DNA of 64,000 nt from Mesostigma viride (taxonomy: Eukaryota; Streptophyta; Mesostigmatophyceae; Mesostigmatales; Mesostigmataceae). The stretch covers positions 735,473-799,472 of the forward strand of contig RPFO01000082.1 of the NCBI GenBank assembly GCA_009746045.1. The letters run 5' to 3'. This document shows positions 43,133 through 53,772 of this stretch, piece after piece. Numbering within the stretch: position 1 is the first letter of the stretch; each line of letters begins with the position of its first letter. A program made the translations under genes and the position numbers. Under the pieces are notes generated by a model. The model was not told the DNA's origin. It worked only from the letters and a program-made list of their open reading frames with translations, and ran no database searches.

Positions 43133-44282
43133 TGTTTTGTCTGTGGGAAATGAACTTGTATGTCGACTTTTGTGTCGTGTTTGCTGGAAATTGTGAGGCG
43201 CCGTAAGCGTGCGTTTTCTGGTTCTTTCTTTGTGTTCTTCCAGCAATTATGTGTTTATTTTGCCATGCGTTCAGTGGCAATGGCCCACGCATTTTGGTAT
43301 TGTTCCCACGAGACGTTTTCTACGTACCTGGAGTGTATATCCAGAGTTTTTGCACGCTATTTGTGGCACTAGTCTGCGGCGTAGTGAAGCGCCGTTGTAT
43401 CGTCGTCTACGACTTGTTTTCGTAAGTTAAGTGCCTGTGACGCGTGTGTTATTTTGTTTTGTGCTGAGAGCATTGCTTGTATGCAAATGCTTACGTCCTT
43501 TGTGTCGAATTTGGCTGTGCATTTCGGCATAGCCTGTAATGTCGGACGTAATGTTTACTCTCGGGCACTGATTTGTGAATCGTGACAAGTAATCGTTACT
43601 TGTGTTCGCCTTTGTGGCGGTAATGTTTTGCACGTCCTGTTTTCTTTGCTATGAAGCGCGTTTATCTGTTATGGCCACTGTGTTTGTGTTGAAGGTTGTA
43701 TTGCACCTTGTTTGTGTGGCATTTGTTGCCAATATGTTTGTTTGCTCACCCCGTTTATTTGGCGTAAAACGTGATGTTGGTGTCATTTATTTTGTGAGAT
43801 GGCGTATGTTATGTTGCTCCGTGTGTGTACAGCACGTGTTGTTGCCGTTACCCTACCTCTATACCGTTTGGGTTAGCTCATAGGGACTTTCTTTGTTGGC
43901 ATGTGTTGCCGTATTATATGTGTGGGACTGTGTGCCCTATTGTGTCCATGGGCAGCCGCTTTGAGTGAGGGGGGAATGTAGCATCTAGAGCACTTTTTCC
44001 AACTAAGGGTTGGGTATCAGCCATCCAGGATTGATGGGCAGCTAGTGCGTTGCTGCTATGGTAGGACACTCATTCGCGTTGCCGGGGGGGACGGATCAGT
44101 GGCGGTAGTGCGGCTCATGACCGCATGTTGGAGCTTCAAGCGTTTCACGAGGACGGCATCTTCATTTTCAGTTGCACCATGCTAGCAACTGGACGGCATG
44201 CTACGAGCATGTGGTTAAGGGGGGTGTTGAGATTCCACCTACCCAGTCATCTTTTGCTTTGTGCCCATGTGGCTAAGGGGGG
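43133..44282 (+). other. A2 3' non-coding region
   Basis: About 1.15 kb that matches A1 at 2173-3221. Small ORFs on both strands are not kept in frame between copies. Near the end, AAGGGGGGTGTT occurs twice (about 44219-44228 and 44275-44286), so a second polypurine-like motif precedes the true one. Confidence 0.75.
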
Positions 44283-45100
44283 TGTTAGGGATATTATATC
44301 CACCTGGCCACAATATATCCCAGCCTGATTTATTTCTTGTTGGATTTATTCCATATGGACTGGGAATTTGATAGCTTTGATAAGCTAGATGAATTGGGCT
44401 CAATGAGCTGATCAATATTCATGTGCCATAGTCCTATACTTGGACATGGATGACTTGTAACCTGAGTCAGCCTAGTAGCATCACGTATTTGATTGACAAG
44501 TGGTGCTATGGCCTATTGGACAAGTGTTTGGTCCATGAGCTGACAAGTGTTGGCAGCTCATGATGACACATGTTATCACTTACATGATGACAAGTGGGTA
44601 GACTCATTGCATGACACTTGTCACTCCAAGGAGAAGAGATGTGTCACTTTATTAATCATGTTATGTGGCACATTATTACGTAGACACTTGGCATCTAGCT
44701 ATTATGCCAGCTCATTGGATCATGTCTAGAATGTTCTAGGAATGTTCTAAGAATATGCCAGGAATATTCCTGGAATATACTGAGAATATGCTGGGAATAT
44801 GCTAGGATTATGCTAGGATGTTTCTACAAGCTTCTGTGATGATGTCATTGCTGATGTCATCCTTCCTAGCCTAAAAGGTATAAAAGGAAACTGCCCCCTA
44901 AGGGCAGGTACCTCCATTCAACCTCCATTCAACCTCCATTCAAGCTCTTCTCCAACTATTATATTCTAATAAACCATTTATTCTTCCACGTAAATTGTCT
45001 TCAACCTCTCTTTCTTTCAGCACCTGCAAGGTGTGTGGGTAGCAAGGCCAAGCACAAGGCATTGTGTAAAACCCATTAGTTTCCTCTCCCAATCCAAACA
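44283..45100 (+). repeat. A2 3' LTR
   Basis: 818 bp, collinear with 40566-41383, followed by the GTTAC duplication. Confidence 0.95.
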
Positions 45101-45602
45101 GTTACGGCCCAGACCTTTGTATGGGCGTAACAATGCCTTCAATAAATAAGTCGAAAGTCATTTGTTATTCGTTTGGGACTTTCGATAGCTCGCTTTCATA
45201 GTCCGCCGGACTATAGGACTCAATTCGGGACTTATTTGGGAATTTGTCCTAAGTTCGGGACTTTGTGTGTTTATTTGGTACTTTGTGTGTTCCGGACCAG
45301 TTATTTTGGGCCTAGCCAGAAGTACGAGATCTTCTAGGGGCCGGGCCGGCCCTAGACGTCATACAGAACCTATTGGGGCTTGACGGCAGTATCTGGAAGA
45401 TCGGCGCGCATGTCGGCGCGCCTGCACACCAACTTGCCAGCTTGGTAGCGCAGCTAGGTGAAATTGGTCTGTGGACGATGGACTCTCTCTCTTTGGTTTG
45501 ATGATTAATGAAACGAGTGTTGACGACTCTCTCAGACCAAGGGGCACTAATCCGGATGTCATTTGCCTCATGACATTAATTAATTAATTAATTAAACTCG
45601 TG

Positions 45603-45616
45603 CTCCCGTTGGGGAG
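45603..45616 (-). promoter_or_regulatory. LINE 3' stem-loop next to the tail
   Basis: CTCCC pairs with GGGAG around a 4-nt loop (CAAC on the minus strand), a few bases before the tail. See the equivalent at 27077-27090. Confidence 0.65.
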
Positions 45617-45983
45617 TCACGGAGCACCGAAGTGCTTTTAATCCCTGTGTGTGCACTACAGGAGAAAGGGCAGAGACCCCCAGTCTCCTTCATGCCAAAG
45701 GCATGCCACAGCTGCAATCGGGCGCGGCTAGCGAAAAGGACAGGCTAACGATCCGGCAAACTGTGGGTGCAATAAGACCCATGTGAGCATATCATAGCAA
45801 GGAGCGTGGGCAAGTAATCTGAACATAGCCAGGGCGTAGCATGGCTGTACTAGGACTAGGCTAAGGCTATGGCTGGTTGTGTACCGTGCGTTGGCGGCAC
45901 GTGACTAGGTGTGTTGGCACAGCTAGGCATGGCTGCCTTAGCGGCAGTGACGCCAATGGTTACAAGCTAGGGCTATTGCTATT

Positions 45984-47345
45984 CTAGCCCGCTGGGGGCG
46001 TCCACATCTTGTGGTTGATCATCAGGTCCCCGCCCCTCCAGTACACCTTGGGCTTCTGGGGGTCCTGCTTATGGCGGAGGTATTCCGGCCACAGGTCGCG
46101 TCGCTGCTGTTGCTGAGCGGGGGTGAGGTCGTCATCCAGCGTCCAGGTGAGGTCGTGCAACCGCTTGCGACGAGAGAGGAACCGCTGCTTATCCTCAGGG
46201 GAGGGGAAGGTGAGTAGGACTGGTGGTGGGGCCGCCTTGTCCCGTGAGTGGGGAAGGCGGTGGCACCCACGCAGTTCTACCTCACCTACCAGGCCCATGA
46301 GGGTAAGAAGCTGGTTCTTGAGCTCGTCAGCAAGAGAGGTTGACGTCTCACCTGGCTTCTGGGGGAAGCGACGTAGCACCACTCGGCACTCGCGGCGAGC
46401 GCGATCGGTGACCTCCCGTTGCTGGGCCTGGCGGTGGTCCTCCAGCTCCTGGAGCTTTGTGGCGATGGCGTCGGTGGTGGAGGCGGTCGCTGACCGCAGC
46501 AGGTCCGCGTAGGAGAGCGGCGGGAGGTCGCCAGCATCCTGCCGGGGTGGCTGGGATGCAATGGTGGCCGTCTGCTCCGCTATCTTGGGGACCTGTGTGG
46601 CCAGGGCCTCGGTGTGGGCGGTGATGGCCTCAAGCTTCTTCAGGAGCACGCCACACTTGCCCTCCACCTGGTTAAGGCGAGAGACAAGTGCAGCATGCGT
46701 TTCCGAAGCCTGCGCCGTGGTGTGTAGCGCCGTGAACTGGGGTTGTAGCTTGTGGACGACCTTGGTTTCCACGTTGGAGACCCGGGCCTCGACCGTGTTG
46801 AGCGTGGTGTTCAGCGATGTCAGCTGCTCGGCCAGCGGCCAGGTCACGTGCTCCTCCAGCACTGCGCGGATGTCATCCTTGCCGAGGGAGGAAGCCGATG
46901 GCGCTGCCGGCTGTGCGGGGGCTGGGGTGCGGAGCGTTCTGGTGATGTCGCCGAGGCGGATCTGGAATTGGCTGGTCAGGATAATCAGGCGTTGTTGTAC
47001 TTCGTTCAAAGCATAGAGCCAGGACATGTCTCCATTGTAGTCGATAGCCGCCCCCTTCCTGGGCACGAAGAGCTTCCGCTCCTGTTCGAGGAACTGGAGA
47101 ACCTCAATGCATTCCTGCGGCGACAACTCTTGCCACTCGGTGAGGGAGAATCGTCGGTCGCCGGGGAGGAACTCGCTCCATTTTCGATCGTGGCAGGGTT
47201 TCTTGGGCTCAGGCGAGGCGCTTGGCGAGGGTTTGGCGGGTAAGCCTGTCGGCTGAACAATGGCGAGGGCGAGAGGGTTGGGCTGGGCGCTGGGAAGCTG
47301 TGCCAGCTCCTTTTCCAGCCCTCGTTTTGCTTTGGGAGTCGTCAT
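45984..47345 (-). CDS. LINE ORF1 protein with RRM-like domain
   Basis: 453 residues with an intact frame. The N-terminal third is Pro/Lys-rich. A middle helical segment (about residues 150-260, with repeated Leu/Val/Ala heptad-like spacing such as LTSLNTTLNTVEARVSNVE) suggests a coiled coil for trimerisation. The C-terminal part (about 330-430) reads VVLRRFP, CHRLPHS, PPVLLTFPSPEDKQRFL, which is the pattern of the RRM-type nucleic-acid-binding domain of LINE ORF1 proteins. It would bind the LINE RNA as a chaperone. No CCHC knuckle is seen. Family assignment is by motif reading only. Confidence 0.75.
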   Translation of the reverse strand: MTTPKAKRGLEKELAQLPSAQPNPLALAIVQPTGLPAKPSPSASPEPKKPCHDRKWSEFLPGDRRFSLTEWQELSPQECIEVLQFLEQERKLFVPRKGAAIDYNGDMSWLYALNEVQQRLIILTSQFQIRLGDITRTLRTPAPAQPAAPSASSLGKDDIRAVLEEHVTWPLAEQLTSLNTTLNTVEARVSNVETKVVHKLQPQFTALHTTAQASETHAALVSRLNQVEGKCGVLLKKLEAITAHTEALATQVPKIAEQTATIASQPPRQDAGDLPPLSYADLLRSATASTTDAIATKLQELEDHRQAQQREVTDRARRECRVVLRRFPQKPGETSTSLADELKNQLLTLMGLVGEVELRGCHRLPHSRDKAAPPPVLLTFPSPEDKQRFLSRRKRLHDLTWTLDDDLTPAQQQQRRDLWPEYLRHKQDPQKPKVYWRGGDLMINHKMWTPPAG

Positions 47346-47771
47346 AGCTGGTCACGTGCGTAACTTTGTCTATACTGCGTGGCAGCCGTAACCGTTTATA
47401 CTGGCAAGTGCGTCTTAGAAAGGCGCATCGAATGCAAGTGGTCTGACCGAATTTGGGGCTCAGACGCAAAAGATCTGAACTCCGCCGTCAGCCATACCGC
47501 TGTCAGCCATTTTCGTTCAACTTGTAGTGTTTGCACATAAGCAAACTGATCATAGCCAGCTCATAGCCAGCTCATGACATGCCGTGTTATATAGCTAGAT
47601 TAATTAATCATGCTATAAGGCCTAGCTGAGGATAAACCGCTACTCAGTTAGTCAATTTACTGCGATCTTTGCTTGCTATCGCGGTACGCGGATGCGCGGC
47701 TATGCCGGCTTATTAAACTGCACCTTATACTAGATTAGATCTTTCGCACCGTCCGGCTCGGGATGTAACAC

Positions 47772-47782
47772 TGGATCGGAGG
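47772..47782 (+). promoter_or_regulatory. Gypsy D primer-binding site
   Basis: TGGATCGGAGG begins one base after the LTR end GTAACA. It is similar to the TGGTATCGGAGG of element A, with two bases missing. Confidence 0.65.
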
Positions 47783-48485
47783 TAGTTCTAGAGGTTTTCC
47801 ACAGGTGCTCGCGAAGAGCCCTTAATTGTGTTTAAGCCGCTAGGTGCATTCTTAATAGCGCAGGGCCTGCGCAGGACCGGCCCAATATTTAGTGAGATAG
47901 AAAGCCGAGTTCGACCCGCCAGCCTGGGCAGCTGGCTGTGGTGAAAGGCGGCATCGTCTAGCTGAAAGGGCGGTCATAGTGTAGGGCTTAGAAGCATCAC
48001 CTGTCGACTGGGCACCGACGGGGAGCTCGGCTCTGCACCACTACAAGGAATCGGCGCCACAAGCCAGGGAGGAAAGTCGGCTGCGCAACGCCAAGGTACG
48101 TTTTGTCATGCAGTATGTGGTAGTAGCTTGCAGCCAATTACCGCCTTGCTCCGTCTCTCTTACCTGCACGCGTAGGTTGTGCGCCCATCCTTGTTGTTTT
48201 GTTTGTGAATTTGTCGTTTCTGTGACGTATTGTGACTAGCGTCCTGGCTGCGAAAGCTGTGGGCGCTGGTAGGGTGGTTTCCGTGGCTTCGTCCTTGCGA
48301 AAAGGCGGGCAGTTATCACGGAGGCTACCCTCTTGTATGGAATTAGGGGCGCGAAGCTCCTGATTTCTGTGATAGTGATTAGATTAGAGCCCGTTGGCGT
48401 CCCCCCCCTGTGACAGGTCACACACTAGAGGTAAAAAGGTTCCTTTCTCTTTTCTATCTCTGTCTGCTGGCAATAGACAACGTGT
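47783..48485 (+). other. Gypsy D leader
   Basis: About 700 bp without a credible gene. A good 5' splice-site-like sequence AAG-GTACGT lies at 48093-48101. Confidence 0.55.
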
Positions 48486-48911
48486 GTGATGGCTAATAGT
48501 AATAATAGAAATAATAATAGATATAATAATGGACTTGGGGGTTGGGATAGTGATGTATCTAGGCAACTTTACTATGCTGTGGCACATGATGGAGGCACAG
48601 GGAAAGTAGGTATTTTCTATAGCTGGGTAGACTGCAAGAACTATATAGTGGATAGGCATAGGGCTATCTTTAAGGGATTCAAGACAGCATGGGAAGCAGA
48701 TAGGTTTATCCAGGAATACATGACACGTCCAGTAGGCTTGCACGTAGAGGCACCACCTCAGGAGATTAGGACTCGCCCAATGCCTAGGGGCCGTAGTTGT
48801 GCACCCAATAGTGCAACAGTAGAGAGCAGGACGGGGGACACACAGGCTGTCACAGTCACGTTCAGCCAACTCACTGTCAGCACCCCACCTAGGCAGCCAC
48901 CTAGTTTCTAG
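48486..48911 (+). CDS. Small ORF with RNase H1 hybrid-binding (viroplasmin-type) domain
   Basis: 141 codons from ATG to TAG. The leader is Asn-rich. Residues about 27-78 read YYAVAHDGG, VGIFYSWVDCKNYI, AIFKGFKTAWEADRFIQEYM. This is the pattern of the small RNA-DNA hybrid-binding domain at the N-terminus of eukaryotic RNase H1 and in caulimovirus viroplasmin. There is no RNase H catalytic domain. It lies inside the gypsy D leader, between splice-like signals (48096 and 49059), so it may be an accessory gene of D or an intron-encoded ORF. The fold assignment is by motif and the role is unknown. Confidence 0.7.
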   Translation: MMANSNNRNNNRYNNGLGGWDSDVSRQLYYAVAHDGGTGKVGIFYSWVDCKNYIVDRHRAIFKGFKTAWEADRFIQEYMTRPVGLHVEAPPQEIRTRPMPRGRSCAPNSATVESRTGDTQAVTVTFSQLTVSTPPRQPPSF

Positions 48912-49122
48912 AGGAGTAGAGTACTAATTATAGCTTACTATATAATAGCTACATTAGCAGAATAACGTAGGGCAGTCGCTTGGTTGATTGCTTGTGGGCA
49001 TGTACATGGCATTTTCCTCCTTCTTCCTCTCTCCTTCCTTCCTTCTCTTGTGGATGTAGGTCACCCAGGTGAGCTGGCTAGTACCTCCCGTGAGCCGCGA
49101 AGGCCACGAGGAGCGGATAGGA
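48912..49122 (+). promoter_or_regulatory. Candidate 3' splice site before gypsy D gag
   Basis: TACTAAT (48922-48928) could be a branch site. A long C/T run (about 49015-49050) ends in GATGTAG-GTCACC with AG at 49058-49059. Together with AAG-GTACGT at 48093 this would remove a 964-bp intron containing the small ORF. It is inferred from sequence only. Confidence 0.45.
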
Positions 49123-49829
49123 TGGATAATAGGGAGGAATACCAGCCGCAGCGAATGCAGGCTGAGTATAGCCAGCTGATGGAACGGGCAGGTGATGAGA
49201 CCCGGCCCAGATCGAATCCCACGAGTGCAGCCCAGCACCAGTCAGTGCAGCCGCAGCAACGCCCGCCCGGGCAGCCGCAGCAGCACCCAGTGCAGTCCCC
49301 ACAGCAGCATTCGGAACAGCAACAGCCGTTGCCGCAGCAGTGGCAGCAGCAGCCAGTACAGCAGCAGCAGCCACCGCCGCCGCCGCAGCAACAGTGGCAG
49401 CAGCCGCAGCAGCTTCCGCCGTTGCAGCAGCAGCAGCAGCCGCTAAGCCAGCCGACCGGGTCGCAGATGTTTGGTCCGCTTAGTCAGAACGCGGCCTATT
49501 ATTACGCGCAACGTGCCCAACGATTACAACATCCCTGGGCGAGCGGTCGACGGGTTTCTTTTAGCGGTGACCTGCAGTCCAATGCGACATCGCTGTGGAC
49601 CCAGGACGAGGCTAGGGTTCCACCGCCGGTATACGATGAGGCTGGGCCCGCGTCGTCCCATCCGGCGCGCAATGTCCCAGCAGCCGGACCTGCGCGGCCG
49701 AGCGTGTCGCATGGCAATAACCTCAACTTGAGTCGCATGGCACCCAGTGATCCTGGCTACGCGCATCCCTCGTCTGTCTGGCTACAACGCAGCGCGACTA
49801 GGTCAGCGCCTGCATCGGCAGATGACTCG
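49123..49829 (+). pseudogene. gag: Gypsy D Gag N-terminal part, cut by palindromic insertion
   Basis: From ATG at 49123. A Gln/Pro-rich stretch (about residues 35-115) is followed by SRMAPSDPGYAHP, which aligns with the gypsy H Gag (TITADDPGYDHPLY). The frame ends at a TAG created at the boundary of the insertion (49830-49832) and resumes at 51636 with FKAPPMPDFKPVP. Confidence 0.75.
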
Positions 49830-49830
49830 T

Positions 49831-51635
49831 AGTGAGCAGCCAGAACTGTGAGTTCCTGGTCTCTCACGCCACACAACGGGATGAGCCAAAGTTGCAAGGC
49901 AGCAACCTTTTAACCCGTGCACCAAGCCACGACCACGGTGAGCGGTTCCACGTCCAATGTGGGAGCCTCGGTTCGTGCTTGCCAAGATAGCTGGTCATCC
50001 CTCATGACCAAGCTATATCCTTTGCGTTGTTCCTCGTTCCCATCGGCGTGACGAGGCACGTGCAGGCAGGCAAGCAAATCCTCAACGTCCACTGGCATCA
50101 GTGCAGAGCCAGGACGAACTGGATTTGCCTAGACTCTGCAACCTAGGAAGTACAGGACCTGTCACAAGCCTGCAAGGCCTAGTATCCTTGCAGACCTGTG
50201 CCAGTTCCTGTAGTCCACCAGTCACAGGCTGCTGCTCCTCTGGTCTACGTGGACCACAGTCACGTGATAGTCAGGCTAAGCCTGTGCAGGCACGGCCTGC
50301 CACGTGTCCTGTCCACTATACCAGAGGACTGTACCCTAGTCGGCCACGGACGGCTAGGACTTCGGGACCTCATATCTTTCTCGTCCCTTGTCTGTTTCAG
50401 GCGGTCAGCACGGCGTTGGAAAGGTCTTTCCAAACTGCATCCACTTAGCATATTGGTTGCCCAAAATGCTAACTCCAACCCTTTCTTCTTTTGGAGCTGG
50501 ACCAGCTTGAAACAAACCTAACCTTGCTTGTGCCCACTCAGCCACAGACCGCTTGGTCCCTTGAGGTTGATCAGACCTTTGAGGGCCCAGGTTCCTGCCT
50601 CCTTTGGGTAACAACATATCTGCCCTTGGACCAGGCTAGGTGTACTGGCCAGTGAATCAGAGGTCACCCCAGGTTATCCCCTGACCCCTTGGTCAGCTCC
50701 CAACCTTTCCTTGGGAACTTGGTGCTGGATTAAAGTCAAGGCACATTACCTAGTCCAATGGCTGGGATGACCTCTGATGAGGGGATAACCTGGGGTGACC
50801 TCTGATTCACTGGCCAGTACACCTAGCCTGGTCCAAGGGCAGATATGTTGTTACCCAAAGGAGGCAGGAACCTGGGCCCTCAAAGGTCTGATCAACCTCA
50901 AGGGACCAAGCGGTCTGTGGCTGAGTGGGCACAAGCAAGGTTAGGTTTGTTTCAAGCTGGTCCAGCTCCAAAAGAAGAAAGGGTTGGAGTTAGCATTTTG
51001 GGCAACCAATATGCTAAGTGGATGCAGTTTGGAAAGACCTTTCCAACGCCGTGCTGACCGCCTGAAACAGACAAGGGACGAGAAAGATATGAGGTCCCGA
51101 AGTCCTAGCCGTCCGTGGCCGACTAGGGTACAGTCCTCTGGTATAGTGGACAGGACACGTGGCAGGCCGTGCCTGCACAGGCTTAGCCTGACTATCACGT
51201 GACTGTGGTCCACGTAGACCAGAGGAGCAGCAGCCTGTGACTGGTGGACTACAGGAACTGGCACAGGTCTGCAAGGATACTAGGCCTTGCAGGCTTGTGA
51301 CAGGTCCTGTACTTCCTAGGTTGCAGAGTCTAGGCAAATCCAGTTCGTCCTGGCTCTGCACTGATGCCAGTGGACGTTGAGGATTTGCTTGCCTGCCTGC
51401 ACGTGCCTCGTCACGCCGATGGGAACGAGGAACAACGCAAAGGATATAGCTTGGTCATGAGGGATGACCAGCTATCTTGGCAAGCACGAACCGAGGCTCC
51501 CACATTGGACGTGGAACCGCTCACCGTGGTCGTGGCTTGGTGCACGGGTTAAAAGGTTGCTGCCTTGCAACTTTGGCTCATCCCGTTGTGTGGCGTGAGA
51601 GACCAGGAACTCACAGTTCTGGCTGCTCGCTAACT
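49831..51635. mobile_element. Palindrome of two B-type retrotransposon 3' ends, head to head
   Basis: The left arm (to about 50682) is the reverse complement of the right arm (50780-51635). Each arm consists of the 3' end of a B-family UTR, the polypurine tract (AAAAGAAGAAAGGG) and an LTR, so both outer ends are LTR 3' ends. A unique centre of about 97 bp (50683-50779) is the extra UTR of the left arm. Near-matching 5-bp flanks ACTCG (49825-49829) and TCTCG (51636-51640) suggest integrase-mediated insertion into D gag. No genes are inside. Confidence 0.85.
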
Positions 51636-52848
51636 TCTCGTTGTCGATCTTTAATGTTCCGCCATATCGCGCAGTGGGCGGACCTCGGGCCGACGCGTTT
51701 AAGGCGCCGCCCATGCCTGACTTTAAACCAGTGCCCAAGCTGCGCGCGACTATGAACCCTCGCGAGATCGACGAATGGACGCGTATGTGGGTACAGATCT
51801 ACTGGGCGTGGTGCAACCACAATGGGTGGGAGCTAGCTACCGAGGTTCTTATCTCCTACGTCGTCACAAACTGTATGGATCCCTCAGTGGTCGGCATACT
51901 CAACTGTGAGAGTGTCGCGTCGCGCTTGTACCCTCGCACAGTAGAGGAGCTACTAGAGCGCATTGAGCGCAAGCTGGTGCCCCCTGACTGGAAGCTCCAC
52001 GAGCGTCTGGCTTTTTCCAAGCTACGCCAAGGCACCACACCGTTCCGCGAGTTTCTGACAGAGTTTGAAGCATTCTCGGCTCGCCTTGAAGACTTGACCT
52101 GGACAGAATACAGGGCGCGGTTCATTGCTAGGCGCTGAGTCCGGATCTCCTAGATGAGGTGCTAAAGCGCTTGGCTGAGATACCGTGGGAGCAGTGGGAT
52201 GTGATCGAGATCCAGCAGTACCTTCTAAAGGTGTCAGATGTGCTCGCACGCCGCCGCGCAGCGGTCACCTATCGGCATGCTGGTGCTGCACCGCGTCGCG
52301 TCCACTTCACTACGGTGGACCAAGACGGGTCCTCTGAGGACATTATCGACCACGAGCAGGAGGACGGCGACTATGAAGCGCCCCAGGTCAATGCCATCGA
52401 TGCGTCCAAGGCGCGATGCTTCCGGTGCGGCGAGGTCGGTCATCTCAAGAAGGACTGCACGCGACCACTACGGGATCGCGATCGTGGCGACGAGCAGACG
52501 TCACCCCGTTTCTCCGGGCCTGCCTTCGGTAAGCGCCCGGAACAAGCACGGCGCCCAGACCGGCCTCGCAACGCGGGCGAGCGCGCAGCCAAGTTGCAGG
52601 ACGCCCGGCAGCGTCCCACGCAGCACCAGACGCCCCGCGCTACGGGTCCTTCGTTCCAGCGGGTGAACCGCGAGTTGAATGAGTTGTTCTCACAGCAACA
52701 GGACTCGGGTAATGGCGCCTCGGGGGTTATGGATGGCAAGGCGGTCGCCGGCTATGGGCATGGCGACGAGGAGGATGAGGTAGAGGGGGAAGAGTGGACC
52801 GGGCGGTCGAACGAGGCGGTCTCCCGGCCCTCCGTTCCTCGTGCGTAG
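51636..52848 (+). pseudogene. gag: Gypsy D Gag C-terminal part, frameshifted
   Basis: The capsid blocks FKAPPMPDFKPVPKLRATMNP and RKLVPPDWKLHERLAFSKLRQG match gypsy H. A 2-base insertion near 52127 shifts the frame and produces a stop at 52136-52138. The continuation (RLAEIPWEQWD, then the knuckle CFRCGEVGHLKKDC near 52420-52460) is open to a stop at 52846-52848. Confidence 0.85.
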
Positions 52849-53772
52849 TGTCCCTGCCTACACGGATAGAGGTAGATGTAGGACAGGTAGATAGGGTAGC
52901 GCAAGTCAATAACGTCGGGCAGATAGACAGCTTAGATAAGGACACCCCGTTGGTAGCGAATATCAGCGCGGGCGCAGAATCAGTCGTTCCAGTAGAAAGT
53001 CGCACCCCGCTTGTAGCGAATACAAGTGCGGATGCATCCTTGGGCGAGAACTCTGCCCCAAGCACGCAGCCGGCCACGGGCAGCGCATGCAGCGAGCTCC
53101 GACCAGCCTACGCGCGCAACTCCGGCTGGTACCCGCAACTTGCTCCTGTTTAGGGGAGGTCTGGCTGTACCGGGATCAGCATTAGACCCCTACCTCAAGG
53201 ACAAGACCGTCATGGACGTGCAGTTCATGGTGGACACGGGTGCGTCTACGTCGTTCATCAACGAGGCATTGGCACGTCGCGCAGGATACGACATCCGGCC
53301 ACATGCGACAGTGGTGAATGTGACCTATTCAGATGGTCGCAAGAGCCCCTCGCCTGGTCGGGTTGAGATCAAGGCTGTGATTCAAGGCATCCCTGTGGAG
53401 CTCACAGCCACGGTCGCACTGCTGGGAGCTGCCGACATCATCATCGGCATCGACTGGCTGGACGCGCAGGATGTGGACATTAGCATTCGGCGTCGCGTGG
53501 TGTGGTTCCCTGACGGTTCCTTTTGGAGCCCTGTCAGCGAATACCAAGTGCAGGGCCCCGCCGTGCATAACATCACGCACGAGCGGGAAGTCACCCAGCC
53601 CCGCAACGCCTCGCAGATCCTCATGAGCCTCAAGTCACTGGAGAGTAAGCTGCGTCGAGGCAAGGAGTACTACATGTACCGTCTTGACCTCTCCAACATA
53701 GAGGTTCTCCTTAATGAGATCGCGGCGTGGGGTTTACACCCGAGGAGACGGAGCGTTATAACGCGGTTCTAG
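52849..53772 (+). pseudogene. pol: Gypsy D linker and protease, frameshifted
   Basis: The stretch just after gag is open in the -1 frame (to 53153), with a repeated TPLVAN motif. The protease itself is in a third frame from about 53130: VQFMVDTGASTSFIN (active site DTGA), VTYSDGRKSPSPG and LLGAADIIIGIDWLD. It ends by a frameshift near 53735, where one T is missing in the GGGGTTT run. Confidence 0.8.

Larger units (their letters stand above)
40566..45100 (+). mobile_element. Gag-only copia element A2 (complete)
   Basis: Two 818-bp LTRs and a perfect 5-bp duplication GTTAC (40561-40565, 45101-45105). The internal region has a primer site, a Gag-protease-membrane ORF and about 1.2 kb of non-coding sequence, but no integrase, RT or RNase H. 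The polypurine tract AAGGGGGG precedes the 3' LTR at 44275-44282. Confidence 0.95.
45577..47570 (-). mobile_element. ORF1-only LINE (HAL1-like)
   Basis: The duplication CTCATGACAT (45567-45576, 47571-47580) brackets a minus-strand element. It has a 5' UTR of about 225 bp, a full ORF1, a 3' UTR of about 380 bp with a terminal stem-loop, and an (ATTA)n tail at 45577-45595. No ORF2 is present, so it would need RT from another LINE. Confidence 0.85.
40560..47770 (+). repeat. Gypsy D 5' LTR, split by A2 and an ORF1-only LINE
   Basis: The pieces are 40560-40565, 45106-45576 and 47581-47770, about 667 bp together. The repeat begins TGTTACGGCCC and ends GGATGTAACA, giving matched TGTTAC/GTAACA ends. 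A primer site follows one base later. The 3' LTR is off-window, so the start rests on the terminal match. Confidence 0.65.

Noticed and set aside
45106-45132. TGTTACGCCC read on the minus strand as the start of the gypsy H LTR
   Set aside because: The same bases are part of an imperfect palindrome at the start of the D LTR. The H side shows no matching GTAACA end near its possible primer site, so the D assignment fits better.
48486-48911. The hybrid-binding-domain ORF as a host RNase H1 gene
   Set aside because: It has no catalytic RNase H domain, and it lies between the gypsy D primer site and gag, so an element accessory gene or intron ORF is more likely.
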